From contig NC_092680.1 of the NCBI RefSeq assembly GCF_964355755.1, forward strand, positions 6,179,001 to 6,243,000: a stretch of 64,000 nt of DNA, read 5' to 3'. Under the pieces are notes generated by a model. That model saw nothing but the letters and a program-made list of their open reading frames with translations, made no database searches and was not told the DNA's origin. The position numbers were made by a program, and so were the translations under genes. Shown here piece after piece: positions 11,800 to 24,108 of the stretch. The stretch is from Antedon mediterranea (taxonomy: Eukaryota > Echinodermata > Crinoidea > Comatulida > Antedonidae). Numbering within the stretch: the first letter of the stretch is position 1; each line of letters opens with the position of its first letter.

Positions 11800-13885
11800 A
11801 ATAGATCATTATACTTTATAGGCCTCGTATGTCGACTTTGAAATCCTTTTTTTCCTACATAGAACGGCATCATCTAAGAGATTAGTCTATCATGTTACCC
11901 GTAGGTAAATGTTGTACCATTGTAAGAAAAGCATAATTACTTATGTATGCAAATATTTATGAAATTCCATGCGGTATTGTAAAATATTCTTGCTTATTAA
12001 TTTATACAACTATATCGTTTTTTTTTCAAAAATGCAATCTGCATGTCAAATTATATCTACAAGTTATTTGTATGAAATTTAAACTTTAAACTATAATTTG
12101 CTGTCCTCCTCTATTACAAATTTAATGAGACGGAGGATGATTTAGAGCTTTTGTGAGTGGATTGCATCAAAAACATTTCCGTAATTCCGGTAAAAATTAT
12201 CATAGCATTATGTATACTTAAGATCTTATATTCCGGTTGTAAGCTCGTTAACTGATGACGAGATGGTTTAATCTTTCATTACAGCATAATTTAGAAACAT
12301 TAAATAAAAAAGCTGATGTTTAAGATGACGTTTATTAGAGGATACACTAAACAACACACTAACATGAAAAAACAACGATCAATGTTTTACAAAATATTTG
12401 TTTGTAATGGGCCAACGTCAAAATGAATGTTTTTGTTCGTTTCGTTGAAAATCACCATTTGGTAACTTGTTTTATTAGATTGCATTTATACAATGGATAC
12501 ACAAACTAATTTTTCTAAAATAGTATGGTAATGAATTATTATCTGCGCACTATATATTATAATTATATCAACTAACCACTAAAGCAATTAATTAATCGTA
12601 ATGGATTGCAATTGTGACCACTATCATAAAGTAACCAGGAAATGTTTAGATCCAGCGAATGGTAGCGTTTCTTAGCTTAGTTAGCCAATGAACGAGGTCA
12701 TTTGTTAGTTGAATAATTCACCAGTTTTAAAGTCAAGTTGGTAGTCGCACTTTATAATTAAAAAGTATCTTTTTAAAATAGACCTATCGGTTACAAATTA
12801 ATATCATGTTTTGTATATACACTTCATTTTCTAATTGTTACTTAATATTACTGATTGTACTCACTGCATTTTTACTGAGTTTTACCTTTTTTCAATAAAT
12901 ATTTTAATTTTTCAAATGTTATCTTGCAAATTTGACTAAAATTAGTTTAAGAAAATGTACTGACTACAAGGCCTGCATTTAGCAACTCCAGGCTAAATAT
13001 AACATTACTTCTAATAACATTCTTTCGTATTTCGTGTATAGTAACATAGAACGAACAGTTTACAATTAGAAAATTCAGACAACTCCAGATATGTATAAAA
13101 GTTAAAAAAGTTCATTATTTTGAGTGCAACACGTTTTTCACAGATTTAAAACTGGTGTAATATTACATTTTGGTCATACACTACAATTTCCTTAGCCAAT
13201 CAATCGTCTTCTTATCATTGTATATTAAAACATATGACACTTCAAATCGTAGCTTGGTAGAAAAGCACCATTATTTATATATTCGTGACAAATTGCTCAC
13301 TTCTGCCACTTTCTTATAAATAATTCAGAAAACATGATCTATAATTATTTTTTAAAAATGAAAAGCACTTAAAAGAAATCGACTGCGGCGTAAACGCTGG
13401 GGGGTAATCACAAGACATGCACTTAACTCAATGTTATCCTTACGTAATGAGATAATGCGTTTCTTTCATGAGATTTAACCTTGGTGTTGGCCGGATCAAA
13501 TAATATAGTAATTATACATTTTGTCTACCGACATACGAACTCATAATACTACCTAAAATGTATAGTTGTTGAGAGGAGAATTATGTCCGTAATGCATAGT
13601 TAATGGGATGTCTTAGAAATATTACATTGTAGAAGCAATAGATAGTTGACGACAAATGACGCCAGAATCCAGATATCACCTGAAGCTCGATATGGAAATA
13701 GTATAGAAATATTCATAACCTGAGCCAATTTTAACAAGTGACACAGGAAAGGAAATTATATAAAGAATATCCTGTAGGTAGATAATGTCCGACTTGTTTT
13801 ATGTTACTTTACCAACGGCAATGTATCTTAAATAGTAACTTGATGATAACAATGCTTCAGCAACTTAGTTCTCATTGCTACTTTA
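11800..13885. other. No recognisable feature
   Basis: AT-rich sequence without a protein-like open frame, RNA gene or obvious repeat. Confidence 0.5.
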
Positions 13886-14263
13886 AATTACTGTATATAA
13901 GGCACATTGAATATTGTTCTAAAATAACATTGGAGAATGGAACTAGCCACAGTAATAGGCCTATAGTAACTTTAATAGGGCTTTTAAATTACTATATATA
14001 AGGGAGTCACATTGAATACGGTATTGTTCTAAAGAAAAGACCGTGGTAATTTGACGTAATACGTAAAATAACATCGGAGAATGAAACTAGCCACAATAAT
14101 AGGCCTATAGTAACTTTAGGCCTAATAGGGCTTTTAAATGTCACATTGAATATTGTTCTAAAGAAAAGACCGTGGTAATTTGACGTAAGTGATAAGTAAA
14201 TAACATTGGAGAACGGAACTAGCTATAGGCCTATACTGTAGTAACTTTAATAGGCCTTTTTAG
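13886..14263. repeat. Three tandem copies of a 100-150 bp unit
   Basis: Units at about 13886-13985, 13986-14137 and 14138-14263 share CACATTGAATATTGTTCTAA, AAGACCGTGGTAATTTGACG (copies 2 and 3), a GGAGAATGGAACTAGCCACA block and ATAGTAACTTTAATAGGGCT. Each contains AGGCCTAT. Differences are indels and point changes. Confidence 0.85.
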
Positions 14264-14356
14264 TTATTTACCCATTATAGTAAATGTAGGACCCTATACT
14301 GTTAATAACTTTAATAGGCCTTTTTAGTTATTTACCCATTATAGTAAATGTAGGAC
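14242..14356. repeat. Two-copy tandem duplication, 64-bp period
   Basis: TAACTTTAATAGGCCTTTTT followed by AGTTATTTACCCATTATAGT and AAATGTAGGAC occurs at 14242 and again at 14306 almost without change. It extends the larger array just upstream. Confidence 0.9.
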
Positions 14357-16879
14357 ATTATACAAAATCTAACTACACAAAGGCCTACATTTTTCTTTTT
14401 CAGGTATAAATCACTAATTGAGAGCAACATCAATAGCAGACAAAATCTGAATTATTAGAAATAGTTTTTATACCACAGTTGTAAAAATATTAATTTATTT
14501 GGTCCTCTCTTTTACAAAAAAAGAGACAGAATGGTTTCAACCACAAAACAATATTTAAAAGGTGTTTGAAGTAAATGAAACAGATACAACAAACACACAA
14601 ATAAAGATACTGTAAACACTCCCGCACAGGAAAAGAATTAGTTGATCAGTAAAAGTAAATCAAAAGAAATTAAATACACATTTTTTAGAACAAAATCAAC
14701 GTGAATAGGCTAGCACACTCATGTATGAGCGCTTCTACCATATACAAACTAAATACGTATACATTTACAAATGTAAGTAAAAGTAAAAATACAATAAATG
14801 GTTTTAATTTGTAGGGTTATTAAACATTAGCCTAATTGAACAATATTGCAATGTCACAAGTGAATAAGTACACTTTGATGCTGTAAATCGGTAACATTAT
14901 ACAATTTAAGATTTCACAAAGATTACTATCAACAAAACAATTCTAACTAATATTATCAAACAACAGACGTTAGGTTTGAATTTAAGAAAACAGCGAACAA
15001 ACATTATACCCTTTTTCTTAAGCTTCCTATTAATAGATAATCACGCGACAACAGTGATTATTCATATTCATTCACATCAACCATTACATTTCGTAAAGCA
15101 AGCTATTATAAACTTCATACAATTAGGCTAAAACGGTGCCGTTCATAGTTATTTAACCGGATAATGAGCACAGACCTTAGTAATATTGGTGGGTACCTGA
15201 AAAGGTCCTATGCATAGCAATTCCTCAACACTCTGGCCCACCCTCTTAATTTTTGATATAAATATATATGGTAGTATAATATGAATGGATGTGAGGTAAC
15301 TTAAAGGCCAAGAAAGTAGCATATAAGTATCATTTATATTTATTTATTTAACCAGGCCAAAAAAACCCATAAACTCACCGGCAGAGAACTGTATTCAATT
15401 CACCATCATCTTTGTACCAATGTATCGTACACATTAAAAAAACTCCGCTATCGTCAGTTCAAAACAAGACCGTTGGGAAAGACTTGAAAGCGTGTATGTC
15501 CTCCAAGAGCACAAACGTTTCTGATTGTTAAGCATGAACTAACATCATGTACACAATCAAAAGCATTCTCAAGTGACAAACGCGACGGCTGTCAACTGAC
15601 ACACAGTCGGATCAACCAATACGGTATTAATGACGGTTATATTTACCTGTGTTTTATCTACGCATGCGAAGTGAAATGCACGTGTATTCCATAAAACGGT
15701 TACGATTACTCGCAAGGTCTCACAGACCTAACTATGATTATTGAAGGTAGCTTTTTGAATTATTTTCAGACGGGAATAATCTTGAAAATGATGGATTACC
15801 TGTAGATTTACTGTTCAAGCTGACTTTAATATGTTCACATTCGCGTGGACACGAACATGTTGTTGGAACACTTATCAATAACCAGTACAACCAGAGAAGG
15901 CTAAGGACAGATACAAATAATCTTAAATGTTAAACCATATAGATCATAATTATTATCTCATGGTTAAACCGGCCGTAAATTTTGTTAATATTCCACGGTC
16001 TATTACCATCAGTTGCTTTTGTTTGAAATTTCGCCAGGGGCGCCGAGAAAGATGCCCCGGTTATATTAGTTTCCGTAAAGATAATGAGATTTCCGCAATA
16101 CATTTTCGCTATTAAACAGGAACATTTTATTTTATAAAACAAGTATTTAATCTTTCACTTTCACATAAATTAATGGCACAAACATTAAAGGTCGTACGTA
16201 TTATAATATTGCTTTATAGTTAAATAAACATGTGAGATGGATCTTGATGTTAATCAACTTAATTGTTTGTTTGAGATGTCCACGTCCTTTGATTTGTAAA
16301 CGATATCGCGTAGTTTGTACTATAAATACAATCTACTTCGACAAACTTAATATTTTCTTTTGATAAACACACAGGCGTTTACTTGTCAGTATTCCCGAAG
16401 ATAAATGGATAGATATGATGGCTTGGTGAGACAGAGAGCGTAGAGCAAATAATCCAACTAATGAAGAGGAAAGTTAATTGGATTCGTTATCAATATGTAA
16501 ATAATATAAATTGATTTAATCCTCTTTTAGTATACAAAGCAATCAGTATTAATGTTATTCTCTTGAATTATAATTAAGTATTCGTGTACTCGGCTTTAAA
16601 ATGCGTTTCTGAGGCTTGACGCAAACATGTTAAATGAACAATGAATCGGTAGTATACCGCGACCAAAACGCGTTACAGAACGCTCAGTGGCTTGGTACAA
16701 CCATATTCCGCAACAGTGCCATTCGTTTCTCTTTTTTTGTCTCCAGATTTAGCATGTCTTTTTTTTATTATACATAATGTAATTGAAAACGAATTTTAGG
16801 CCTATCTCAAGTGTAATTACCAAAAAATAAGACGTGTATGCCTATAATAAAGGAATCGTTATTAATATAGTGTTTAACG
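14357..16879. other. No recognisable gene; possible LINE tail near 15340
   Basis: AT-rich sequence. TTTATTTATTTAACCAGGCC near 15340-15360 looks like the 3' end of a minus-strand non-LTR retrotransposon, but nothing further supports it. Overlapping 62- and 70-codon frames at 15927-16142 are shadows of each other and resemble no known protein. Confidence 0.45.
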
Positions 16880-17085
16880 AAACGGTTATATTGAGTAGTT
16901 CAAAGTTGCAGTCGCTAAAATATGGAATAACCTACCAACTGAAACTAAATATTCACCAACAATTTCTTCATTTAAAGCTATAGATATCGTTTTTCTCTGA
17001 TTTTAGACAGGACCACAATACAAAACAGGTTCTTTTACCTGTATAAAGATGTTATTAAATAAACAAATAAATAAAAAATGAAGGA
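16880..17085 (+). mobile_element. LINE 3' end: decayed C-terminus of a reverse-transcriptase ORF
   Basis: One frame reads FKVAVAKIWNNLPTETKYSP, then TISSFKAIDIVFL and a stop. This is the usual C-terminal WNxLP...SFK pattern of CR1/Jockey-type non-LTR retrotransposon polyproteins. An AT-rich tail of AAATAAACAAATAAATAAAA follows. A stop codon lies just upstream in the same frame, so this is a 5'-truncated dead copy. Confidence 0.65.
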
Positions 17086-17349
17086 AATGCTGGTCTGATC
17101 CATAACAGACATATGCAGTAGATACTGTTTGCATTCAGGAGAGCATAAAATGCAGTGGCGTAGTCCACATTTGCTATAGCATAATAATGTGACTTGCCGG
17201 AATTACACATGGGCCATGCTACATTTCCACTACTGTCATTGTTAATTGTAAATTATGACATTTAAAATATTATATTATTCGTAAAGTAACATAACTAATA
17301 ATAGAATTAACTTACGCATATTGTTAAAATTAGCATAAGCATATAATTG

Positions 17350-17376
17350 AACAAAGCGGAATGAATGAATGAATGA
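17350..17376. repeat. (GAAT)n microsatellite
   Basis: Four to five GAAT units near 17358-17375. Confidence 0.8.
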
Positions 17377-17724
17377 ATTATATTTCAATATAATTAGTGA
17401 TTAATGATGCAAAAATCAGAATATGTTATCAATTAGGCAAATGTCGGACAATAATACAACACACTACAAGTTAGGATATTTGGAACCACCTAAAAATACC
17501 GTTTATAAAAGCAGTATCGCTGAAGAGAATTACATGATTGTAAATGAAAATGAAGTAATTACAATTATAGCAACACATTCTCTATGAAATTAACAACACA
17601 AAGAGAACACATTCAGCAACTTCGATTGACATTAATGGTGGTCAAAGTAATCGGGTCATTCCAATACGAGAAAGAAAACTGTAACCAATTAACAACCAAC
17701 AAGAAAAACCAACATCTGCTCTAA

Positions 17725-17868
17725 AGCTCGGTCTACACTATCAAACTAGTTTGATGTGCCCAATGGTAGTGATATCTTCAAATATGGTAGTGATATGACA
17801 TCATCATGTTCATTGATTAGCACATCATGTTTATTGTCATATAAAGTTTGATAGTGTAAACAGAGTTT
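17725..17868. mobile_element. MITE family A copy, TA-flanked
   Basis: Inverted ends AAGCTCGGTCTACACTATCA and GATAGTGTAAACAGAGTTT lie between TA dinucleotides. The interior has two CAAATATGGTAGTGATAT-type motifs and a GACATCATCATG block. There is no coding capacity. Flanking TA on both sides suggests a Tc1/mariner-type target duplication. Confidence 0.85.
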
Positions 17869-18084
17869 TAGATGCCCATTGCAGTACACCAAACTCAGTT
17901 AATAACAACAGTCGTTTAATTAAAGAAGTGATTGTAAATGTAAGTGGAACACGTATCAAAGTCTGAATGACATATGAAGACGATAATTTCTTAATCTCAA
18001 AAACAAAAACATTCAAGATTTTTTTTATTGCTAGGTCAACTAAAGTAATAAAAATGGAAAACAGATTTCAACGAACAAAATATC

Positions 18085-18240
18085 CAAGGTAAGTCACCAT
18101 CCAGAAGATTAAGAAATACAAACAGTTTTCGTAAAACTCTAACGATTATAGGAAGATGAAACTCATGGACTGAATCACTAAAAACATTATTACCAGAATA
18201 AACCATTTAAACATCGATCAGAAGCAGATTAAACACATTG
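18085..18240 (+). mobile_element. Possible LINE C-terminal fragment
   Basis: One frame gives SPSRRLRNTNSFRKTLTIIG, then after a stop SWTESLKTLLPE and, after two more stops, TSIRSRLNTLYYC. The order of basic stretch, WxxSLxxLLP and a short R/L-rich end resembles the C-termini of non-LTR retrotransposon proteins. The reading frame is broken several times. Confidence 0.35.
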
Positions 18241-18335
18241 TATTATTGTTAAGCTTTTGGACTATGCTACTGTAGTTTACGCTTGCTACAACCATTCTAT
18301 TATAATTTCTCTTATTTCTGTTACTCAATATGTTA

Positions 18336-18690
18336 TCGTATAAGTTACATGCTTAAAAGTGTTCGAATTATATATAAATATTTACGGCAATTCATATTTT
18401 TAAAATAATATATATAATAAAGGTGAAAATTATGTATATAGATGAATGTGTATGTTTACATGTAATACTTAAAATAATAATAATAATATTAATAAAAAAC
18501 TGCTCAATTAATTGATATTGCAGTCTATGAACTAAATGGAGATAAGAGTGCAATATTTTCTCGTATAATATACATTATACTTAAAAGTGTTTATAATAAT
18601 ATATAAATATTTACGGTCATTCATATTTATTACAATGATATATATACTAAAGGTGAAAATTATGTATACAGATGAATGTATATGTTTGGG
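18336..18690. repeat. Diverged direct repeats, about 125 bp, 230 bp apart
   Basis: 18336-18460 and 18562-18690 share ATATAAATATTTACGG, a CATTCATATTT block and AAAGGTGAAAATTATGTATA followed by AGATGAATGT. A weaker third copy may lie near 18858-18890. Open frames here are AT-rich and not protein-like. Confidence 0.75.
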
Positions 18691-19111
18691 TTTGTGTGTA
18701 AGTGTGCGGGTTATTATCAGTGTACACCTTACAATGCATTTGATGTATGTTCTTAAGCATAAAAACACAGTTAATGAGTAAACAAGTTTTTTATTTAAAT
18801 TAACATACAATTGGTTTTGAAAATAGATGAGTTAACAAAAATAATTTTCAGTAACAGTATGATACTAAAGGTTAAAATTATAAATGATATTAAGGGAAAA
18901 ACAGACAATTCTGAAAAAGGTAGAAAATGTAAAAAAAAAATTATATAATGAAACATTGAATGAATAAAGGAGGTGGTGAACCACAAAAGAAAAAAAAACC
19001 CAAAACAAATGAAACAAACATAGGCCTATGTACAAAAAACAAAAACGGTCTGAATCTCCGGTGGGACACTCCCCCTGCGGTGAAAAAAGGGGGAAATGCC
19101 ACTCTACCTAA

Positions 19112-20601
19112 AGGCTGGTTTCCTGTCGACGTAAGAAGTCGAATTTTGCAACGATTCTTGCGTTTCATACGTTTCTTACGTCTCTTACGAAAGTTGAGAA
19201 AAAAATTGACGTCGTTGACGTTAGTTAAGATCGTGTCGGGCCGTAGAAAAACATCTGTAGTTATGCTGCTCCCGAAAGTTGAAATTTTAGCTGTGAAACA
19301 CACGTCGTATGCTTACGTAGATTTTAGTTTTGTTACGAAAGTTGAAATTTTTTTCTTACGTCGGTCAGATTTATGACGTATTTGAAACAACATCTCTGAT
19401 TGGTGTTTCTTTTTAGAGCGGGTTTTATCATTTTTCGCGCGAAATGTTGAATGATGTTATTGTACCTGTAGCAGGCTACTCAGCATCAGTGTCAGTGCAA
19501 CTCAGCATCAGTGTCAGTGCAGCACACCAATATATTATTCTTAGTAGATAGGCTAGGCCCTAGTATTAGTAATAATACTTAATTAATACTGTACTAATAG
19601 GAATTGATTTGACCAAAATCTAATCAAACTAGCCTATAAGGAGCCTAGGCTAGTAGGCCTATGTATTATTGTATGAATCAAAATATGAATGAATTATCCT
19701 GGCCCTTTAGGCCTAGCCTTAAATAGTTTTCAAAATTAAATAAAGGCAAATCATTTCGGGATTCCTATTATTATTAGACCTACCTAGGCCCTAGGCTAGG
19801 CCTTGGCCTATGGGCCCAGGCATACTCTAATCGAGCATGAGATAGTACTACCGCAGTAAGATATCCATTATTTACAGGCCTATAATAAGAATAAATTTAA
19901 CAAAACAATATAAATTATACAAAATCAAGCAAACAATTTTTTTTTAAAGTTACATAATAATATTATAATGCTTACAAAGGGGCTTTCTATATCTTATCTT
20001 GTTGCAAATGTTCATTTTCGTGACGTTTCTACCGATGCTGATTGTTTATTGCACGTCCATAAATAAGAGTATTAGATTTTGATATGAGTTGTAAACTCCC
20101 TGATTAGAACATTATTAGGCCTATATTGAAACTACTGTGCATTTGTAAAGTATGTACAACATCGTAAAGTGGGCTAAAATTATAGTAGTAAATACATACA
20201 AATGTTATTGTCCGGCTTTATTTCACTATAAGGACATACACATTACGTCATAACTCCTGTCGCTCATTGGTTGCTTGTTACGATTGCGCTTACGTCTCTT
20301 GCGAAAGTTGACTTCAAGTCAACTTTCGTAAGAGACGTAAGAAACGTGACGCAAGGGCGTTCATTCAAGCGTAAGATAAAAAATCCCGGTTTCCTGTAAA
20401 ATCGGAAGAAAACGTCGTAACGCAACAATTGTTAGGTCATCGGTTTCCTGTAAAATCGTTTGTCGTTACCATTTTTCTTACGTTGCGTCAATTTTGTAAA
20501 TTTTCGATCGTAATCGGTTTCCTGTAAAATCCGCATTTCTTACGACAAATCGACGTAGTCGCAACAAAAGTGATGTTCTTACGTCGACAGGAAACCAGCC
20601 T
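19112..20601. mobile_element. PIF/Harbinger-like non-autonomous DNA transposon, element 1 (1490 bp)
   Basis: Both ends carry the inverted repeat AGGCTGGTTTCCTGTCGACG plus a few more bases, and TAA stands directly outside each end (19109-19111 and 20602-20604). A 3-bp TWA target duplication is typical of the PIF/Harbinger superfamily. No transposase frame is present; the 120-138 codon frames at 18941-19376 lie across the left end on both strands and are not conserved. Towards the right end GGTTTCCTGTAAAATCG recurs three times near 20390, 20440 and 20517, echoing the terminal repeat. CTTACGTCTCTTACGAAAG-type motifs occur near both ends. Confidence 0.85.
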
Positions 20602-20619
20602 TAATAGCGACGCACATAA

Positions 20620-22832
20620 AGGCTGGTTTCCTGTCGACGTAAGAACATCACTTTTGTTGCGACTACGTCGATTTGTCGTAAGAAATGCGGATTTTACAGG
20701 AAACCGATTACGATCGAAAATTTATAAAATCGACGCAACGTAAGAAAAATGGTAACGACAAACGATTTTACAGGAAACCGATGACCTAACAATTGTTGCG
20801 TTACGACGTTTTCTTCCGATTTTACAGGAAACCGGGATTTTTTATCTTACGCTTGAATGAACGCCCTTGCGTCACGTTTCTTACGTCTCTTACGAAAGTT
20901 GACTTGAAGTCAACTTTCGCAAGAGACGTAAGCGCAATCGTAACAAGCAACCAATGAGCGACAAGAGTTATGACGTAATGTGTATGTCCTTATAGTGAAA
21001 TAAAGCCGGACAATAACATTTGTATGTATTTACTACTATAATTTTTGCCTAATCATGTTCTAATCAGGGAGTTTTAGGGTTGAGGGATGGGAAAGCGGAT
21101 AGGTGCAAAGAGGAACAATTTTTAAATATATTCTTTATGCACTCAGTAACGAAATATTTTTTTCATGTTTTATAGGCCTATAATTAATATACCTCTAAAT
21201 ACAGTAAAACATTTGCGATTTAATACTTTGTTAAAACTGTCACTGTCATAATCGATTGAAATATAGTCACGATACACCACTACGACGTTTATATTTTTGG
21301 TAATTATTAATTAATACAAACGTTGAGAAGGAACTGTCAGTATAGTTTATTTTTATATAATAATGTGTTTATATATCTAACAGTAGAGCCTATCCACAAT
21401 CTCAGTAATAAGTTTATTTGTATATATTTTTATATTACATCAACAGTACGAACATTCACAGTAAGAAATTTTCGATTCAAATGAGGACCAAAAATAGGTA
21501 ATTATGTATTTACAGTATTGTTCAAGTTTATTCTCAAAGGGCCCATATATTTACCTACCGTATGTGTTAAACCAAGGGCTCATAAATTTACCTACTTGTG
21601 TTAAACCAAACTCTGGCAGACTGAGAGATTGGGATGTTCCATTCATCGCAAATCAATACATTTGTATAATCGTATATTAAATCAAAATAGTATTTTTTAA
21701 AGAAAATCGGCCTGTCTTCAACATTATGATGCTGTACTCTAGCTGTTCAACCGGTTTTCAGCTATTAAAAACAATTATCGTAGGAGGAGATAGGAAAATG
21801 CGAAGCCTCCTCGCATTTTTGTGGCGGGTATTTTTTAAGATGGACATCCATTATTAGACAGTGTATACCACGATCGGAAAACACCCCTATTTGGGGCAAA
21901 TCGTTGAACCTAAATTCGTTTTAATCGTCAATAACTAATTATCTAACTTAATTTAATTAGTAAACAGGGTTACATCAGGTGGTTAAAATCAGTACCGAAA
22001 GTACGAACCAACTTTATATACCATCGAGTAAAAATTCTAGAAGTAAAGCGCGATTTACCGAATTTTGCCCTTACGTAAATTTATATATAGATTATAGGCC
22101 TGTAAATAATGGGTATCTTACTGCGGTAGTAGGCCTACTATCTCATGCTCGATTAGATATGCTTATAGGCCAATAGGCCAATGCCTAGTTTAGGGCCTAG
22201 GTAGGTCTAATAATAATAGGAATCTCGAAATGATTTGCCTTTTTTTAATTTTGAAAACTATTTAAGGCTAGGCCTAGAGGGCCAGGATAATTAATTCATA
22301 TTTTGATTCATACAAATAATACATAGGCCTACTAGCCTAGGCTAGTTTGATTATTTGGTCAAATCAATTCCTATTAGTACGGTACCGTACAGTATTAATT
22401 AAGTATTTTACTAATACTACTAGGGCCTAGCTTATCTACTGAAAATATAACATGTTGGTGTGCTGCACTGACAGGTAGGCTACAATAACAACATTCAACA
22501 TTTTGCGCGAAAAATGATAAACCCGCTCTAAAAAGAAACACCAATCAGAGATGTTGTTTCAAATACGTCATAAATCCGACCGACATAAGAAAAAAATTTT
22601 CAACTTTCGTAACAACACTAAAATCGACGTAAGCATACGACGTGTGTTTCACAGCCAAAATTTCAACTTTCGGGAGCAGCATAACTACAGATGTTTCTCT
22701 GCGGCCCGACACGATCTTGACTAACGTCAACGACGTCAATTTTTTCTCAACTTTCGTAAGAGACGTAAGAAACGTATGAAACGCAAGAATCGTTGCAAAA
22801 TTCGACTTCTTACGTCGACAGGAAACCAGCCT
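20620..22832. mobile_element. PIF/Harbinger-like element 2, inverted relative to element 1, carrying repeat R (2213 bp)
   Basis: Same terminal repeats and TAA duplications (20617-20619 and 22833-22835) as element 1. Its left 450 bases are the reverse complement of the right end of element 1, apart from a deletion of about 55 bases. Its right 740 bases are the reverse complement of the left end of element 1. The middle (21074-22091) is a copy of repeat R and replaces about 200 bases of the interior of element 1. Only 12 bases separate the two elements between their TAA sites. Confidence 0.82.
21074..22091. mobile_element. Repeat R, copy 2, inside Harbinger element 2
   Basis: Begins AGGGTTGAGGGATGGG and ends TTATATATAGAT, matching 2052-3325. 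It lacks the 262-bp tandem duplication and has smaller deletions. No target duplication is obvious. The open frame seen in copy 1 is broken here. Confidence 0.75.
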
Positions 22833-22835
22833 TAA

Positions 22836-23892
22836 GCGCGATCACCAATCAAAGTAACCACCACAGGAGAGGTAAAAAGAACAGAAACAAGAGAAACTCT
22901 GTTTGTCCCCAGAGGCACTATACCGATCATGAGCGACTCAGTATAACAGGCCTCATGATACCCCCTCTTTTTAGTTTTACCTTCTCAATCATAAGACAAG
23001 GCTTGAAACCAATTCAATAACGTAGTGGGTTAAAGGTGGTCAGACACTTTACCGTACGATTACCATGCAATCAATATGGGACCTAACGCTTGGTTCACAT
23101 TGGTTGAAAGTTTGGCTTAACTGTTGTATGTAACGAAAGGGAATTTTCCATATTTACTAATATATAATAACTAATTTTACGTGTTAATGAAGCACTACAT
23201 CATTATAAGATCAGACATTTTGTATGATTGATATTATGACACTGATCGCCTTTGGACATGCATATACGAACAGCAAGTGCAACTCTTCTTCAAGTAAGAC
23301 CTCAATGCATTATTAATCTGTTTTTCTTTCGTGATTGTCTGGCGCCTAAATTCTCGGAGAGAAAAAAATATTCTTCATGGACTAAGAATTGGGTAATTAA
23401 ATTCATCACAACACGTGTGAATTTTACGGGTTTAGATAATAATGGTACGCGCTTGGTCAAGTAATTGGCACGTGTGAGACATTCTCAGAAAAATGTCTCA
23501 ATTTAAAGAGAATATGCATGTTTTTCCCGAAAATTGCTCTTTTTGCTTAATAGTCAATTTAAGTTTAGTATTTTTTAAAAGATTCAAAACAATAATTATA
23601 GGCCTACAATAAATACTATTCAATTTTAGTTTATCCATCCTGTAATTTGCGAGTTACTCGCTGTTGGATGCATATAAAAAAAAATATATGTAATATTTTG
23701 GATTATTGTTACTGTCTATCTGTTTTGGAAACAATTTGCAGATTAAAGTGTGTTACATACAGGCCTACTTAAACAGTTTTTATTGTTAAATATTGTGACA
23801 ATAGAATAATATAGAATAGTTATCGTAGGCTCAGGTTTACAAATAAACAATTGGTGATATAACGTTTGTATGAATAGTTCTGAAAACAACTG
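22836..23892. other. No recognisable gene
   Basis: A slightly more GC-rich stretch directly right of element 2, then AT-rich sequence. The short frames at 22793-23020 and 23252-23464 overlap a transposon end or are not protein-like. Confidence 0.45.
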
Positions 23893-24108
23893 TTTAGTTT
23901 CTCGGCGCTTCGATCCGTATACCTCGATCGTCCCCAGGAGTGAGAATTCGACAAGTTTAAATCTTTTTCACTGTGGCTGTGCTATTATTTTAACTTTCAC
24001 ATCGAGTCCCACCGAATCTCACTTATATTCCCCAATGTTCATAGGTTTCCCTCATTCTGACTAATGAGGACGATCGAAGCATACGGATAGAACGTCGAGA
24101 AACTTAAC
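23893..24108. mobile_element. Inverted-repeat element of about 215 bp, CpG-rich arms
   Basis: Arms of about 38 bases: GTTTCTCGGCGCTTCGATCC, then GTATACCTCGATCGTCC at 23897-23933, facing GGACGATCGAAGCATACGGA and TAGAACGTCGAGAAAC at 24068-24103. About 30 of the roughly 37 positions pair. The arms are far richer in CpG than the surroundings. This is probably a MITE; no clear target duplication and no other copy in the window. A 64-codon frame across it is spurious. Confidence 0.6.

Noticed and set aside
18941-19376. 120- and 138-codon frames on opposite strands
   Set aside because: They overlap each other across the left end of a DNA transposon, are rich in K/R from purine runs, and show no transposase motif.
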